NCBI GenBank assembly: GCA_944381635.1
Contig: CALWLY010000006.1
Location: 44,464-108,463, forward strand
DNA length: 64,000 bases
Reading direction: 5' to 3'
DNA from: an uncultured Lachnospiraceae bacterium
GTDB lineage: Bacteria; Bacillota; Clostridia; Lachnospirales; Lachnospiraceae
Each line of letters starts with the position of its first letter. Position 1 is the stretch's first letter. Below, piece after piece: positions 10,413 to 18,682 of the stretch. The notes below the pieces were generated by a model, which saw only the letters and a list, made by a program, of their open reading frames with translations, was not told the origin of the DNA and ran no database searches. The translations under genes and the position numbers were made by a program.

Positions 10413-11909
10413 TTATTTGCTTTCTTCCATTCTCGGAATCTTTTCAGCAGCTGCCGCTTTAAAGTTGTTCAGTTCTTTTACAGCCTGCGGAATCGCAATG
10501 TTGGTTCCCGCTCCGGCAATACAGCCTCCGGGACATGCCATACCTTCAATCAGACAGCCGTTTTTCTTTCCGGCTTTGGCAAGCATCAGTATCTTTTTAC
10601 ATTCTGCCAGGCTTTCCGCATGCTCAATGTTTACTTCCACATCCGGATAGTATTCGCGGATACATGCCTCAATGGCATTCGCCACACCGCCTGCTGCTGC
10701 ATAGCCGCGGCCTGCGCTGGTAGCGTCTTTTACTTCATCTTCCACTTCGATATCTTCAATCACGATTCCCTTTGCCTCGAACATGCCGACAAGTTCCTCG
10801 AATGTGATAACGAAATCCACGTCGGAACGTACGGATTTGCGGGAAGCTTCCAGCTTCTTGGAAGCACAGGGTCCTATAAACACAACAGAAGCGTTGGGAT
10901 GATCCTCTTTGATCTTGCGGGCTGTAGCCACCATAGGTGTCAGCGCATTGGAGATGTTGTCAATGGTCTCCGGGAAAAACTTTTTAGCCATAGCTGACCA
11001 GGAAGGACAGCAGGATGTAAGCAGGAACGGAAGTTCTCCGGTTGCCACAGAGTGCACATAGTGCTCGGCTTCCGCCATAGCTCCCATATCCGCACCGATC
11101 GCTGTCTCATAAACATCCGCAAAGCCCAGCTGTTTTAAAGCTGCTTTGATCTTGCCGGGTGTCGCTTTCGGTCCGAACTGACCTACAAATGCAGGTGCAA
11201 CCTGTGCAATAATCTCTCTGCCGGACTGAATCGCACGGATCAGCTGGAAAATCTGAGATTTATCTGCGATGGCACCGAAAGGACAGCTTACCATACACTG
11301 ACCGCAGGAAACGCATTTCTCCTCGTCAATCACGGCACGTCCCACGCTGTCGCTCTTGATGGCTCCCACACCGCAGGCAACCGCACAGGGACGTACCTGG
11401 TGAGAAATAGCATCATAAGGACATACCGCTTTACATTTACCGCAGTGAATACATTTGCTCTGGTCAATATAGGAACGGCCGTTTACCATACTGATGGCGC
11501 CGCGCGGACACACCTCATTGCACGGATGCGCCAGACATCCCATACATTTGTTGCTCACTTCATAGCGATTTTCCGGACATGCATTGCACGCAGACGGAAT
11601 AACCTGCATCAGCGGCGGCTCATAATATTTCTCATCCACGTTGCTCTCTTCCAGTCCCTGTGTCAGATGAACCGGTTTGTTTTCCGGACGCAGGGAAAGT
11701 CCCATTGCCAGACGGATACGTTCTCTGACAATAGCTCTTTCGCGATATATACTGTCACGAAACTCTGACTTGTCTGTGTTGATAATCTCGTAAGGCAGAG
11801 CTTCAATATCATCTTTCAGATTTTCAGAATGATACGCTAAATTGGCAACCTCCTTAAATACTCGGCGGCGAATTTTGCGCACCTGTGTATCAATTCCTCT
11901 CATACTCAT
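10413..11909 (-). CDS. [FeFe]-hydrogenase-like iron-sulfur protein (monomeric, group B type)
   Basis: The ATG at 11909 is chosen because AGGAGG lies 8 bp upstream; an in-frame extension to 11984 runs into repeat DNA. 498 residues. The N-terminal part is rich in 4Fe-4S ligands (CNACPENRYEVSNKCMGC, then CIHCGKCKAVCP and CVSCGQCMVSCP). The H-cluster domain has TSCCPSWSAM (P1), GPCASKKLEA in place of MPCxxKxxE (P2), and GMACPGGCIAG (P3). All four cysteines expected to hold the H-cluster are present, so it is probably redox active. The variant P2 and the ferredoxin arrangement fit monomeric group B enzymes, whose role in hydrogen uptake, evolution or sensing is unclear. Confidence 0.88.
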   Translation of the reverse strand: MSMRGIDTQVRKIRRRVFKEVANLAYHSENLKDDIEALPYEIINTDKSEFRDSIYRERAIVRERIRLAMGLSLRPENKPVHLTQGLEESNVDEKYYEPPLMQVIPSACNACPENRYEVSNKCMGCLAHPCNEVCPRGAISMVNGRSYIDQSKCIHCGKCKAVCPYDAISHQVRPCAVACGVGAIKSDSVGRAVIDEEKCVSCGQCMVSCPFGAIADKSQIFQLIRAIQSGREIIAQVAPAFVGQFGPKATPGKIKAALKQLGFADVYETAIGADMGAMAEAEHYVHSVATGELPFLLTSCCPSWSAMAKKFFPETIDNISNALTPMVATARKIKEDHPNASVVFIGPCASKKLEASRKSVRSDVDFVITFEELVGMFEAKGIVIEDIEVEDEVKDATSAGRGYAAAGGVANAIEACIREYYPDVEVNIEHAESLAECKKILMLAKAGKKNGCLIEGMACPGGCIAGAGTNIAIPQAVKELNNFKAAAAEKIPRMEESK

Positions 11910-11934
11910 GAATCTAACCTCCTGGGCATAAATA

Positions 11935-12066
11935 AGTGTGCGCCATAGCGCACACTTGCGCTGAGCGCGGTTGCCGTCAGGCAACTATTTTCCTTGCGTG
12001 CGAATGCGCATCCACAGCGGAGCGGCTTTTTTATGCGATAGGGAATGAAGTTTCCTATCGTATAAA
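11935..12066. repeat. Compound hairpin repeat, copy 1
   Basis: Order of parts: AGTGTGCGC/GCGCACACT hairpin, GCGCTGAGCGC, GTTGCC/GGCAAC hairpin, a TTTTCCTTGCG...CGCA segment, CCACAGCGGAGCGG, and a terminal hairpin around CGATAGG and CCTATCG flanked by T and A runs. A second copy follows directly and a third is at 46237-46370. It lies upstream of the hydrogenase start. The terminal hairpin could act as a terminator on either strand. Confidence 0.85.
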
Positions 12067-12067
12067 A

Positions 12068-12216
12068 AGTGTGCGCCACAGCGCACACTTGCGCTGAGCG
12101 CGGTTGCCGTCAGGCAACTATTTTCCTTACGCGCGAAATGCGATCTCCCGGATTTTTTATTTCACAGAAAAAACTTTTACTAAAAATGAAAGCTTTTGCC
12201 TGTGAAATAAAAAATC
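12068..12216. repeat. Compound hairpin repeat, copy 2, with a different terminal hairpin
   Basis: The first 65 bp match copy 1 almost exactly (AGTGTGCGC... to TATTTTCCTTACG). The end differs: the terminal hairpin is a perfect 17-bp pair, 12151-12167 with 12200-12216 (GATTTTTTATTTCACAG and its complement), unrelated in sequence to the CGATAGG hairpin of copies 1 and 3. It runs into the nhaC terminator. Confidence 0.82.
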
Positions 12217-12258
12217 CTCGTTCGTCTATCTATCCTATTCTTACACAAACGAACGAGG
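12209..12258 (-). terminator. Terminator of the NhaC-family gene
   Basis: On the minus strand CCTCGTTCGT and ACGAACGAGG form a perfect 10-bp stem, followed by ATTTTTTATTT. It lies about 70 bp after the NhaC stop codon. Confidence 0.85.
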
Positions 12259-12330
12259 AAATCAAGTTCTTTCCACTATTTTGTTATTTTTTTGTCAGAG
12301 TCCCGGAAAGCCTTCTGTACCCGCTTTTTA

Positions 12331-13974
12331 TCACGGTGCCATTTTCTTTTTTCTCTTTGAAAGCGGGCTTTTTTTCAGGAGCAGAATCACCGCCAGCAGC
12401 ATAAGAAAGCCTGCCGGGAGACAAATCCAGGCAGATTTTACAAAGCCTGCCAGAATATAAGTAACGAAAGAAACTCCTGCTGCCGTAAGCGCATAGGGAA
12501 GCTGGGTGGACACATGAACCACATGGTCGCACTGTGCTCCTGCCGACGCCATAATGGTCGTATCGGAAATGGGGGAACAATGATCCCCGCACACAGCTCC
12601 CGCCATACATGCGGAAATGGAAATTACCATCATCGAAGGATCTGTTGCCTCAAATACCGCCACTACAATAGGAATCAGAATTCCGAAAGTTCCCCAGGAT
12701 GTTCCCGTTGCGAAGGCAAGCAGCGCACCTACCAGAAAGATGATCGCAGGCAGGAAATTCATCAGACTGCCTGCATACTGGTTCATCATCTCCGCCACAT
12801 ATTCCGCAGCTCCCAGGCTGTCTGTCATAGATTTTAATGTCCAGGCGAATGTGAGAATCAGGATAGCCGGAACCATCGCCTTCACTCCTTCCGGAAGACA
12901 TTCCATACATTCACGGAAATTTAAAACCTTTCGGCACACATAAAAAATAACGGTGATCAGGAGACCGAAAAAGCTGCCCAGAACCAGCCCTACGGAAGCG
13001 TCACTGTTGGAAAAGGCTGTCACAAAATCTGTCCCGGAGAAAAATCCGCCGCTGTAGAGCATTCCAATGACGCAGCACACCACCAGAACCGCTACGGGAA
13101 AAATCAAGTCGATTACTTTACCCTTTCCCTTGGAATTTTCTTTCTCTTCCATACTTTCATAGGTTCGTTTGGATACGGTAAAAATATCCCCGTTTTTTGC
13201 GTTTTTCTCATGTACAGCCATGGGGCCAAAATCTGTCTTCATTAAGATCAGTACAAACATCATGGCAATGGTCAAAAGAGCATAGAAGTTGTAAGGAATT
13301 GCCTGAATAAACAGATGAAGACCGTTTTCCCCGGGCACAAATCCGCTTACCGCTGCCGCCCATGATGAAATCGGAGCAATAATACATACAGGAGCCGCTG
13401 TTGCATCAATCAGATAAGCCAGTTTTGCGCGGGACACATTATGTTTGTCCGATACAGGTCTCATGACGCTTCCCACTGTCAGACAGTTGAAATAATCATC
13501 AATGAAAATCAGCACTCCCAGAACGACTGTGGCAAGCTGTGCTCCCACTCTTGTTTTAATCTTTTTTCCGGCCCATATTCCGAAAGCAGCGGAACTTCCC
13601 GCCTTATTCATCAGGCAGACCATCGTTCCCAGAATGGCCAGAAATATAAGAATTCCCACATTGGACGGATCTGATAAAACAGAAATCATTCCATCCTGAA
13701 AAATGTGGGTTACGGTTCCTTCAAACTGAAAACCGGAATACAAAAGTCCTCCCACGCAGATACCTATAAACAGTGAACTGTAAACCTCTTTGGTGATCAG
13801 CGCCAATGCGATTGCCACAATCGGCGGAACCAACGCCCAAAATGTTGCGTAAAACGGATTTGCGGCTGTCTCCACCGCCTGTGTTTCCGCTGCAAACACC
13901 TGCATCGGCATACTGCAAAGCCAAACTGCGGCCAAAACTGCCATCCGTCTGAAAATTTTTATGTGTCCTCTCAT
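12331..13974 (-). CDS. NhaC-family antiporter, probable lysine transporter (LysW type)
   Basis: 547 residues from the ATG at 13974, which follows GGAGGAGAAC; an extension to 14067 would run through the upstream terminator hairpin. About a dozen membrane segments are visible, with NhaC-typical stretches such as LIDATAAPVCIIAPISSWAA, FATGTSWGTFG and GDHCSPISDTTI. Unusually the protein starts with a signal-peptide-like segment (AVLAAVWLCSMPMQVFAAE) before the first transporter helix. A lysine riboswitch and terminator lie in its leader. NhaC-family proteins under lysine riboswitches are known as candidate lysine importers (LysW), so lysine uptake is more likely than sodium/proton exchange alone. 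Direction and ion coupling are inferred. Confidence 0.88.
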   Translation of the reverse strand: MRGHIKIFRRMAVLAAVWLCSMPMQVFAAETQAVETAANPFYATFWALVPPIVAIALALITKEVYSSLFIGICVGGLLYSGFQFEGTVTHIFQDGMISVLSDPSNVGILIFLAILGTMVCLMNKAGSSAAFGIWAGKKIKTRVGAQLATVVLGVLIFIDDYFNCLTVGSVMRPVSDKHNVSRAKLAYLIDATAAPVCIIAPISSWAAAVSGFVPGENGLHLFIQAIPYNFYALLTIAMMFVLILMKTDFGPMAVHEKNAKNGDIFTVSKRTYESMEEKENSKGKGKVIDLIFPVAVLVVCCVIGMLYSGGFFSGTDFVTAFSNSDASVGLVLGSFFGLLITVIFYVCRKVLNFRECMECLPEGVKAMVPAILILTFAWTLKSMTDSLGAAEYVAEMMNQYAGSLMNFLPAIIFLVGALLAFATGTSWGTFGILIPIVVAVFEATDPSMMVISISACMAGAVCGDHCSPISDTTIMASAGAQCDHVVHVSTQLPYALTAAGVSFVTYILAGFVKSAWICLPAGFLMLLAVILLLKKSPLSKRKKKMAP

Positions 13975-14030
13975 GTTCTCCTCCATTTTCTTACTTATCA
14001 ACACATTTTCAGAAATAAATTTTTGACATA

Positions 14031-14070
14031 GAAAAAGCCATGAACGAATGGTAACACATGCGTTCATGGC
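14031..14070 (-). terminator. Riboswitch expression-platform terminator
   Basis: GCCATGAACG pairs with CGTTCATGGC (10 bp) and is followed on the minus strand by CTTTTTC. It lies between the lysine aptamer and the NhaC start, as expected for transcription attenuation when lysine is bound. Confidence 0.88.
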
Positions 14071-14106
14071 AAATATTTCAATCCTTTAAACCAGAAAATA
14101 TTAACC

Positions 14107-14271
14107 AATGATAGCTCTCCACATTGCTGTGACAGTACGATGCATGTTCTGCATCGTCCCAGAGTCCGCTCCCGGGCAGAAGTAAACTCTTCGGCGGTAT
14201 TCCCTTTCTTCCGAAGCGGCCTGCCCGGCCATATGCTCCGGCTTACTGATGAAGCCCGCGCCTCTACCATT
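14107..14271 (-). promoter_or_regulatory. Lysine riboswitch (L box)
   Basis: The P1 stem pairs AATGGTAG (5' side, 14271-14264) with CTATCATT (14114-14107). Conserved L-box blocks appear in order on the minus strand: GTAGAGGCGCGGGCTTCATC then AGTAA, GGGAATACCGCCGAAG, TCTGGGACGATGCA, ACTGTCAC, and GTGGAGAGCTATC. A terminator hairpin follows, then the NhaC gene. Bound lysine should favour the terminator and shut off transport. Confidence 0.93.
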
Positions 14272-14486
14272 CTCAATGCGCCGTCCAAAACCTTGGAACA
14301 GCACTTTTTCTTTCTATGAAATTTTTATCCTATGAGTTTCTATCATATATTGATTACTTTGTCAAGAAAATTATCAAAAAAAGAAAGGCACATCATTCCT
14401 TCCGAAACTGCCTGCCGGTCTGCCGGCAAACAGCTGTGCATTCCTTCCTTTTCAATGATCTGCTGCGTCAAGTAAACTCATTTCGC

Positions 14487-14675
14487 TCAGTAAAGACCTG
14501 TATAAAGGTTGGAATGCTGCAGAAAATTCACTGTCAGATGAAGCTGTTCCGATGTGCGGATCGTATAATAATGTTCGTGCAGAAACGTCTGCAAAGAAAC
14601 CGGCAGAGACAAAAAGTATTTTCTTGTACTGCTGCTTACTGACAGAAGTTCGGACAGATTTTCAAACTTAGCCAT
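14487..14675 (-). CDS. Small hypothetical protein (62 aa)
   Basis: AAGGAGATAGATCCTGA precedes the ATG. The sequence starts MAKFENLSELLSVSSSTRKY and continues YFLSLPVSLQTFLHEHYYTI, with a helical, amphipathic look and a regular pattern of Leu and His (LHEH, EQLHLTV). It reads like a genuine short protein rather than noise, and similar ~60-residue YFLSLP...LHEH proteins seem familiar from Lachnospiraceae, though this is from memory. No function can be given. Gene-free DNA surrounds it (14276-14486 and 14676-14847), where I see nothing else. Confidence 0.55.
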   Translation of the reverse strand: MAKFENLSELLSVSSSTRKYFLSLPVSLQTFLHEHYYTIRTSEQLHLTVNFLQHSNLYTGLY

Positions 14676-14847
14676 TCAGGATCTATCTCCTTTCCGTGTT
14701 GCTGCTTTCACTGGCTTCTGTCCTTAGAATTCCATTTTTTGTGCAAATTATGTATGTACCTTCCAGAAAAATACTTTTTTCGCCGATGTGCCGATTTTTT
14801 CTTATATAAGCTTTCCAAATAATTAAAATTGTCAGATATGCAAACAA

Positions 14848-15336
14848 TTATTTTTTTATCTTCTGATACGCGATTCTGCTGCTGCCATCCTCCATGAACA
14901 CTGTGCCGCATTGCTGAAATCCGTTTTTTAAGATAGCCTTTTGCATAGGGATATTGTCTCTGTGAGTATCGATCCTTAAGTTTCCGCACTGTGCAAAACA
15001 CCAGTTAAAACAAAAGGATGCCACTCCTTTTCCCTTGCTTACCGAAGCCACCCTGTGAATGACTCCGTAAGGTTCGTCATTTATCCAGGAGCCATTTTCA
15101 ATCACTCTGTAATTAGGTTCCTCTCCCATGAAAAAAACAAAAACTGCCTGTATTTCTTCTCCCTGCGTACACACATAAAGGTTCCCCTCTTCCAGATCTT
15201 TCTTTACTACCGAAAGTCCGGGATAGCCGTTTACCCACTGACCGGGATTTCCATTTTCCGTCATGAAGCGCTTTGCTTCCTCGTAAATTTTTAAAATAGT
15301 TTCAATGTCTTCTTCTTTGGCCCTGCGTATTTCCAT
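14848..15336 (-). CDS. GNAT-family N-acetyltransferase
   Basis: 162 residues. The fold order fits GNAT: an N-terminal MEIRRAKEEDIETILKIYEE helix, a central strand ending GVIHRVASVSKGKGVASFCF with the acetyl-CoA loop (SKGKGVAS in place of QxxGxG/A), and a late strand with LRIDTHRDNIPMQKAILKNG, typical of subfamilies in which 'DTHxDNxxMQ' follows the loop. The acceptor substrate is not known. It stands alone between gene-free stretches. Confidence 0.85.
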   Translation of the reverse strand: MEIRRAKEEDIETILKIYEEAKRFMTENGNPGQWVNGYPGLSVVKKDLEEGNLYVCTQGEEIQAVFVFFMGEEPNYRVIENGSWINDEPYGVIHRVASVSKGKGVASFCFNWCFAQCGNLRIDTHRDNIPMQKAILKNGFQQCGTVFMEDGSSRIAYQKIKK

Positions 15337-15384
15337 GGCTTTTTCTCCTGTTTTTATTTTCTTCTGTCGAAAATCAGTCTGCGT

Positions 15385-15720
15385 TTAATTGCGTATTACC
15401 ATTCCTGCACCGTCTGTGGCTGTGCCGGTAGCAATCTTCACGATATCATAAATCCAGCCGATCCCGCACAATCCGGCAGTAAGCAGCCAGAGAATTCCTG
15501 TTCCTACTTTTCCTACATAAAACCGGTGAATTCCCAGCTCACCCAGAAAAATTGCAAGCAGAAGAGCCACTATTTTGCTCTTGGAACTGGTATTGCTCTG
15601 GATGATGATATGGGGTGTGCTTCCATTGAGACCTTCTAACTTTCTTCCGCATTCGGGACAGATTATGCTGTCCTGATCGATAACTGCGCCGCAATATTTA
15701 CAGAATTTCTTTTGACTCAT
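15385..15720 (-). CDS. TM2-domain membrane protein with N-terminal zinc ribbon
   Basis: 111 residues. An N-terminal zinc ribbon has CKYCG and CPECGRKL (residues 7-28). A TM2 domain follows: first helix KIVALLLAIFLGELGIHRFYVG (split LLLAIFLGELG / HRFYVG), second helix TGILWLLTAGLCGIGWIYDI. The DRF-like motif typical of TM2 is represented by HRFYVGK. The domain is widespread and its role is unknown. The ATG is preceded by a purine-rich GAAAGGAAAAAAC. Confidence 0.88.
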   Translation of the reverse strand: MSQKKFCKYCGAVIDQDSIICPECGRKLEGLNGSTPHIIIQSNTSSKSKIVALLLAIFLGELGIHRFYVGKVGTGILWLLTAGLCGIGWIYDIVKIATGTATDGAGMVIRN

Positions 15721-15907
15721 ATTGTTTTTTCCTTTCGTATGGTGTCAACCTGATTTTACCACAAAACAGTAAGAAAGCAATGCGAAAAGGGACATGTTCT
15801 CTGTTTTGAGCTGACATGTCCCCGGCATCCGAGTCCGACAGAATGAACTTTCCGCGGATTTTTGTTCCTAATACTGCTGCTTTTTTTCCTTCTTTTCTTT
15901 CCTTCCT

Positions 15908-16108
15908 TTACAACTGTTTTCCCAGTTCATAGGCTCTCTGAGGATATTGTGTATGTTTTGTCATAGATGGAGTTCCACATCCTCTTCCAAGCACCATACC
16001 CTGATCCTCCAGATCCAGATAGCGAACCAATGTACCATAATGACTTTCCAGTGCATCAAATGTCCAGTTGTCGCTGTTCCATGCGACTGCAAGAAGAGCG
16101 GACTTCAC
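15908..16108 (-). pseudogene. Remnant of a flavodoxin-family oxidoreductase (C-terminal third)
   Basis: Only the end of a flavodoxin/FMN-reductase-like protein is left: SALLAVAWNSDNWTFDALES, then YLDLEDQGMVLGRGCGTPSM and a C-terminal RAYELGKQL. The family is about 170-200 residues, and no FMN-binding N-terminal half is found upstream, where the flavodoxin lipoprotein gene starts instead. A GTG could start a 66-residue product, but without a ribosome site. It was probably trimmed by the event that placed the neighbouring gene. Confidence 0.65.
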
Positions 16109-16139
16109 TTACTTTCCGTGTGTCCAATGGATAGACATC

Positions 16140-16853
16140 TCAAAACAGCTCCTGAAAACTACTGATCCAAGCCGCTATGTCTTCTCCCGCGTTATCTACA
16201 CTGCTTCCTGACACATGAAGCCCTTCCAGAATCACAGCTCCCGGTGCGCTGTCCGGCAGTTTCTCCAAACTACGTCCAAAGCCGCTGCCGCCATTTGTAC
16301 AGAAAGGAATAAGGGTTTTTCCTTCCCAATCATAGGATTCCAGAAAAGAATATATCAGCATTGGGGCATCGCTCCACCAGTCAGGGTATCCCACAAACAC
16401 TATATCGTAGCTGTCCCAGTTCTCCACCTGCGAAGCCACCTCCGGGCGGGCATTGTCTGCCTGTTCCTGCTGGGCAACATCCAGAAGCGTATCGTAATCA
16501 TCCGTATAAGGAGTTGCAGGTTCGATTTCAAACAAATCGCCTCCTATTTCCTCCTGAATCATCTGCGCCATCTGTTCCGTATTTCCGGACCAAGAGAAAT
16601 AGGCAATCAGAATACCTCCCTCTTCCTCAGGTTCCCCAGAAGTTTCAGATCTACCGATCGTTTCAGAAGCAGTAACTTCCTCAGTGCCTTCTGACTCTTC
16701 GGAAGGTTCTGCAGAAAGCTCCGGAGTTGATTCGGAAAAAGCAGCTGAGGTGTCTGTAGTTTGGCTCTCATTTGATAATGAATTTTGGATGCCGCAAGCG
16801 GCAAGTGAAAATACTAAAATTACAGCTAATAGAAGAGATATTGTTTTTTTCAT
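16140..16853 (-). CDS. Flavodoxin-like lipoprotein
   Basis: 237 residues from the ATG at 16853, preceded by AAAGGAATGATCACG. A lipobox ends LVFSLAAC, so the protein should be lipid-anchored outside the cell. A Ser/Glu-rich linker (about 25-75) leads to a flavodoxin domain: ILIAYFSWSGNTEQMAQMI binds FMN phosphate, FVGYPDWWSDAPMLIYSFLE forms the isoalloxazine loop, and PFCTNGGSGFGRS the second loop. Extracellular flavodoxin-like lipoproteins occur in Lachnospiraceae and may take part in extracellular electron transfer; this role is an inference. Confidence 0.88.
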   Translation of the reverse strand: MKKTISLLLAVILVFSLAACGIQNSLSNESQTTDTSAAFSESTPELSAEPSEESEGTEEVTASETIGRSETSGEPEEEGGILIAYFSWSGNTEQMAQMIQEEIGGDLFEIEPATPYTDDYDTLLDVAQQEQADNARPEVASQVENWDSYDIVFVGYPDWWSDAPMLIYSFLESYDWEGKTLIPFCTNGGSGFGRSLEKLPDSAPGAVILEGLHVSGSSVDNAGEDIAAWISSFQELF

Positions 16854-17177
16854 CGTGATCATTCCTTTCTTTTTCATTAGTAAACGTCCGCTTTTTGACC
16901 GCTTTGTTTCTTTTCAAGTCAGTGATTTTCTTAATTCCTGGACAATTCATTTCCTCTTCCGATGATATAAGTATAGAAGAGTCACTGTTACATGTAAAAT
17001 ACTTATCTTTCATTATTATCCATGCATTTTTTGTATAGTTCGGGCTGCCGTATTAACCCTGGTTAATTGAAATCCTTACTGCAGCATTGAAATTGTAAAT
17101 GCACCTTGAAAACTTCTTCCAATCCACTTCTACCAGTATATCTTTCGCATTTATCTGTCCGTTTCATATAACCGTAC
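16854..17177. other. Gene-free stretch with a 16-bp perfect palindrome
   Basis: No credible gene. The upstream region of the flavodoxin lipoprotein holds a possible minus-strand promoter (TTACAT, 16 bp, TATACT, around 16974-17001). At 17052-17067 the sequence ATTAACC-CT-GGTTAAT is a perfect dyad, a plausible operator for an unidentified regulator. Confidence 0.45.
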
Positions 17178-17233
17178 AAAAAAAGACCGGAAGAGAAAGT
17201 AATGCATTAAAAGCACTGCTTTCAATTCCGGTC
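17178..17233 (-). terminator. Terminator of the sigma-factor gene
   Basis: On the minus strand GACCGGAA pairs with TTCCGGTC across a structured loop (GAAAGCAGTGCTTTTAATGC also folds), followed by TTTTTTTG. It starts about 30 bp after the sigma-factor stop. Confidence 0.85.
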
Positions 17234-17265
17234 TCGCCTCTCGTAACAACCTATTACAGAAAACT

Positions 17266-17793
17266 TTAATGCCCTGTCCATTGAAAAAGAACAAAGACAG
17301 CAAAAAGCAATAACAAATCTTTCAGTTTCTGTTTCATTCTCAAAATACGGACTTTAAAGCAGTTCTCTGTGATACCAAGCTCATCAGCCAACTCCTGAGC
17401 CGTATATCCGTATTCATAGTATCTGCGCAAAATAGTCAGATCTTTTTCTGAAAGAGCATTTTCGATGGAAGAATAAAACTCTACCATCTGATATTCATTT
17501 GTCCTGTCCGCGCTCTTTGCAGGTAGATTCTCTAGCATAAATTCGTGATCCAGACTGTATCTTTTCTGTTTTTCGTACCACTTCAGGATTTTGTTATGAG
17601 CTGTGAGATAGAGCCAGCCGGATATATTCGGATGCTCTTCCAGTTCCTCTCTTTTTTCATAAGCTACAAAAAATATTTCCTGTGTGATGTCTTCCGCCGC
17701 TTCCCTGTTTTTGATCGTTCTTCTCACATAACGGCTGATTTCATCATATCGCTGACGATATAAATCCTCAAAAAAGTGACTTTCACTTTTCAT
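17266..17793 (-). CDS. ECF-type sigma-70 factor with hydrophobic C-terminal tail
   Basis: 175 residues. Region 2 is seen as YRQRYDEISRYVRRTIKN and AAEDITQEIFFVAYEKREEL. Region 4 is DLTILRRYYEYGYTAQELAD followed by LGITENCFKVRILRMKQKL. Right after the recognition helix the chain turns hydrophobic (LLLLFAVFVLFQW) and ends TGH. This is odd for a soluble sigma factor and could tether it to the membrane or come from a lost anti-sigma fusion. No anti-sigma gene follows; the next thing downstream is a terminator. Confidence 0.88.
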   Translation of the reverse strand: MKSESHFFEDLYRQRYDEISRYVRRTIKNREAAEDITQEIFFVAYEKREELEEHPNISGWLYLTAHNKILKWYEKQKRYSLDHEFMLENLPAKSADRTNEYQMVEFYSSIENALSEKDLTILRRYYEYGYTAQELADELGITENCFKVRILRMKQKLKDLLLLFAVFVLFQWTGH

Positions 17794-17967
17794 TGATTGC
17801 TTCCTCTTTAGTATTTCAAAATTTTTTCATGTATGAACAATTTCCGTCCGGATATTCCATTTCCGCGAGAAACAGAATCTATAAGAAATCTTCCTAATCA
17901 GGAAGTATTCCTGTTTTTCAGTATTATATATTTTTTTCTCAATCACTGACAAGTACTATGGTGAACC

Positions 17968-18120
17968 TTATCCCGGCTTCCTTTTTGTGTTCGGTCCCAT
18001 TCCCTCTCTCCGGGAATTATGAGTCTGATTTTGATTTTCCGAAGTCATTTTATTCGTAATACTGTTGAACCGTTCCTTACATCTTTTTTCACTTTTCTTC
18101 TCCTGTTTGTCTTTATCCAT
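17968..18120 (-). CDS. Small basic hydrophilic protein (50 aa)
   Basis: AGAGGTGATAATTT precedes the ATG at 18120 with good spacing. The product begins MDKDKQEKKSEKRCKERFNS and ends GMGPNTKRKPG; it is strongly charged with an Asn/Gln-rich centre (SENQNQTHNS) and no membrane segment. It has the size and composition of small spore or nucleic-acid-binding proteins, but I recognise no family. It lies 174 bp upstream of the sigma gene on the same strand, downstream of a conserved leader repeat (18202-18346). Confidence 0.5.
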   Translation of the reverse strand: MDKDKQEKKSEKRCKERFNSITNKMTSENQNQTHNSRREGMGPNTKRKPG

Positions 18121-18201
18121 AAATTATCACCTCTGGAATAGTATGAACGGCACTATAAAAGAATATTCGCCGGCTAAGCCTGTCCATTGGCAGAAGCGCT
18201 G

Positions 18202-18346
18202 TTTTCACATATTTTTCACTTTCCGGTCAGATTTCTGTCACATTCCTGATGTATTCTAAAATCATCAAAGGACAAAACCTTTTTCACATAAACTTTCTTT
18301 TCATACAAGCCGGCAGGATCCCCTTCCTTCCGGCTCTCCCTTCGTT
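18202..18346 (-). ncRNA. Conserved structured leader, copy 1
   Basis: About 145 bp shared with 24426-24573. Reading the minus strand, it has a hairpin (AGCCGGaAGGA...TCCTgCCGGCT), AAAAAGGT, then a 13-codon open frame starting ATGATTTTAGAATACATCAG (18265 to 18227), then GTGAAAA...GTGAAAAC. The hairpin stem differs between copies by paired changes. It sits upstream of the 50-residue protein gene. It may be an RNA regulator or a leader peptide. Confidence 0.6.
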
Positions 18347-18682
18347 CAATCACATGTTCTTATCTTGTAAGTATGTTCATTTATCCGGGAAAACAGCACA
18401 TACGTTACGCAAAATTTGTTGTATTATCTTATATCCCTCTATCTTTGAACTTCGATACAAATTTTTTCAAAAAAATAAAAAATTTCTCCAATTTCATCAA
18501 AAAGGATTGATTTTACACCGCAAAGCGGCCGTCCGTCACAAACGCGAAACCAAACAAATTGTTTTATCTTGTAGGGCAAAAATTTTTCCACCCTACAAGA
18601 TAAGACGTAATTGTATATTACACGGGACAGGAATGTGCGGGGGAACATTTGTCACACATCCGCATAAGATGGGAAAATGTTT
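18347..18682. other. Gene-free stretch with a 13-bp perfect inverted repeat
   Basis: No credible gene downstream of cotJC. TTATCTTGTAGGG (18564-18576) and CCCTACAAGATAA (18591-18603) form a perfect 13-bp stem with a 14-nt loop. It lacks a run of T on either side, so it is a weak terminator candidate for the cotJ operon. Confidence 0.5.
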
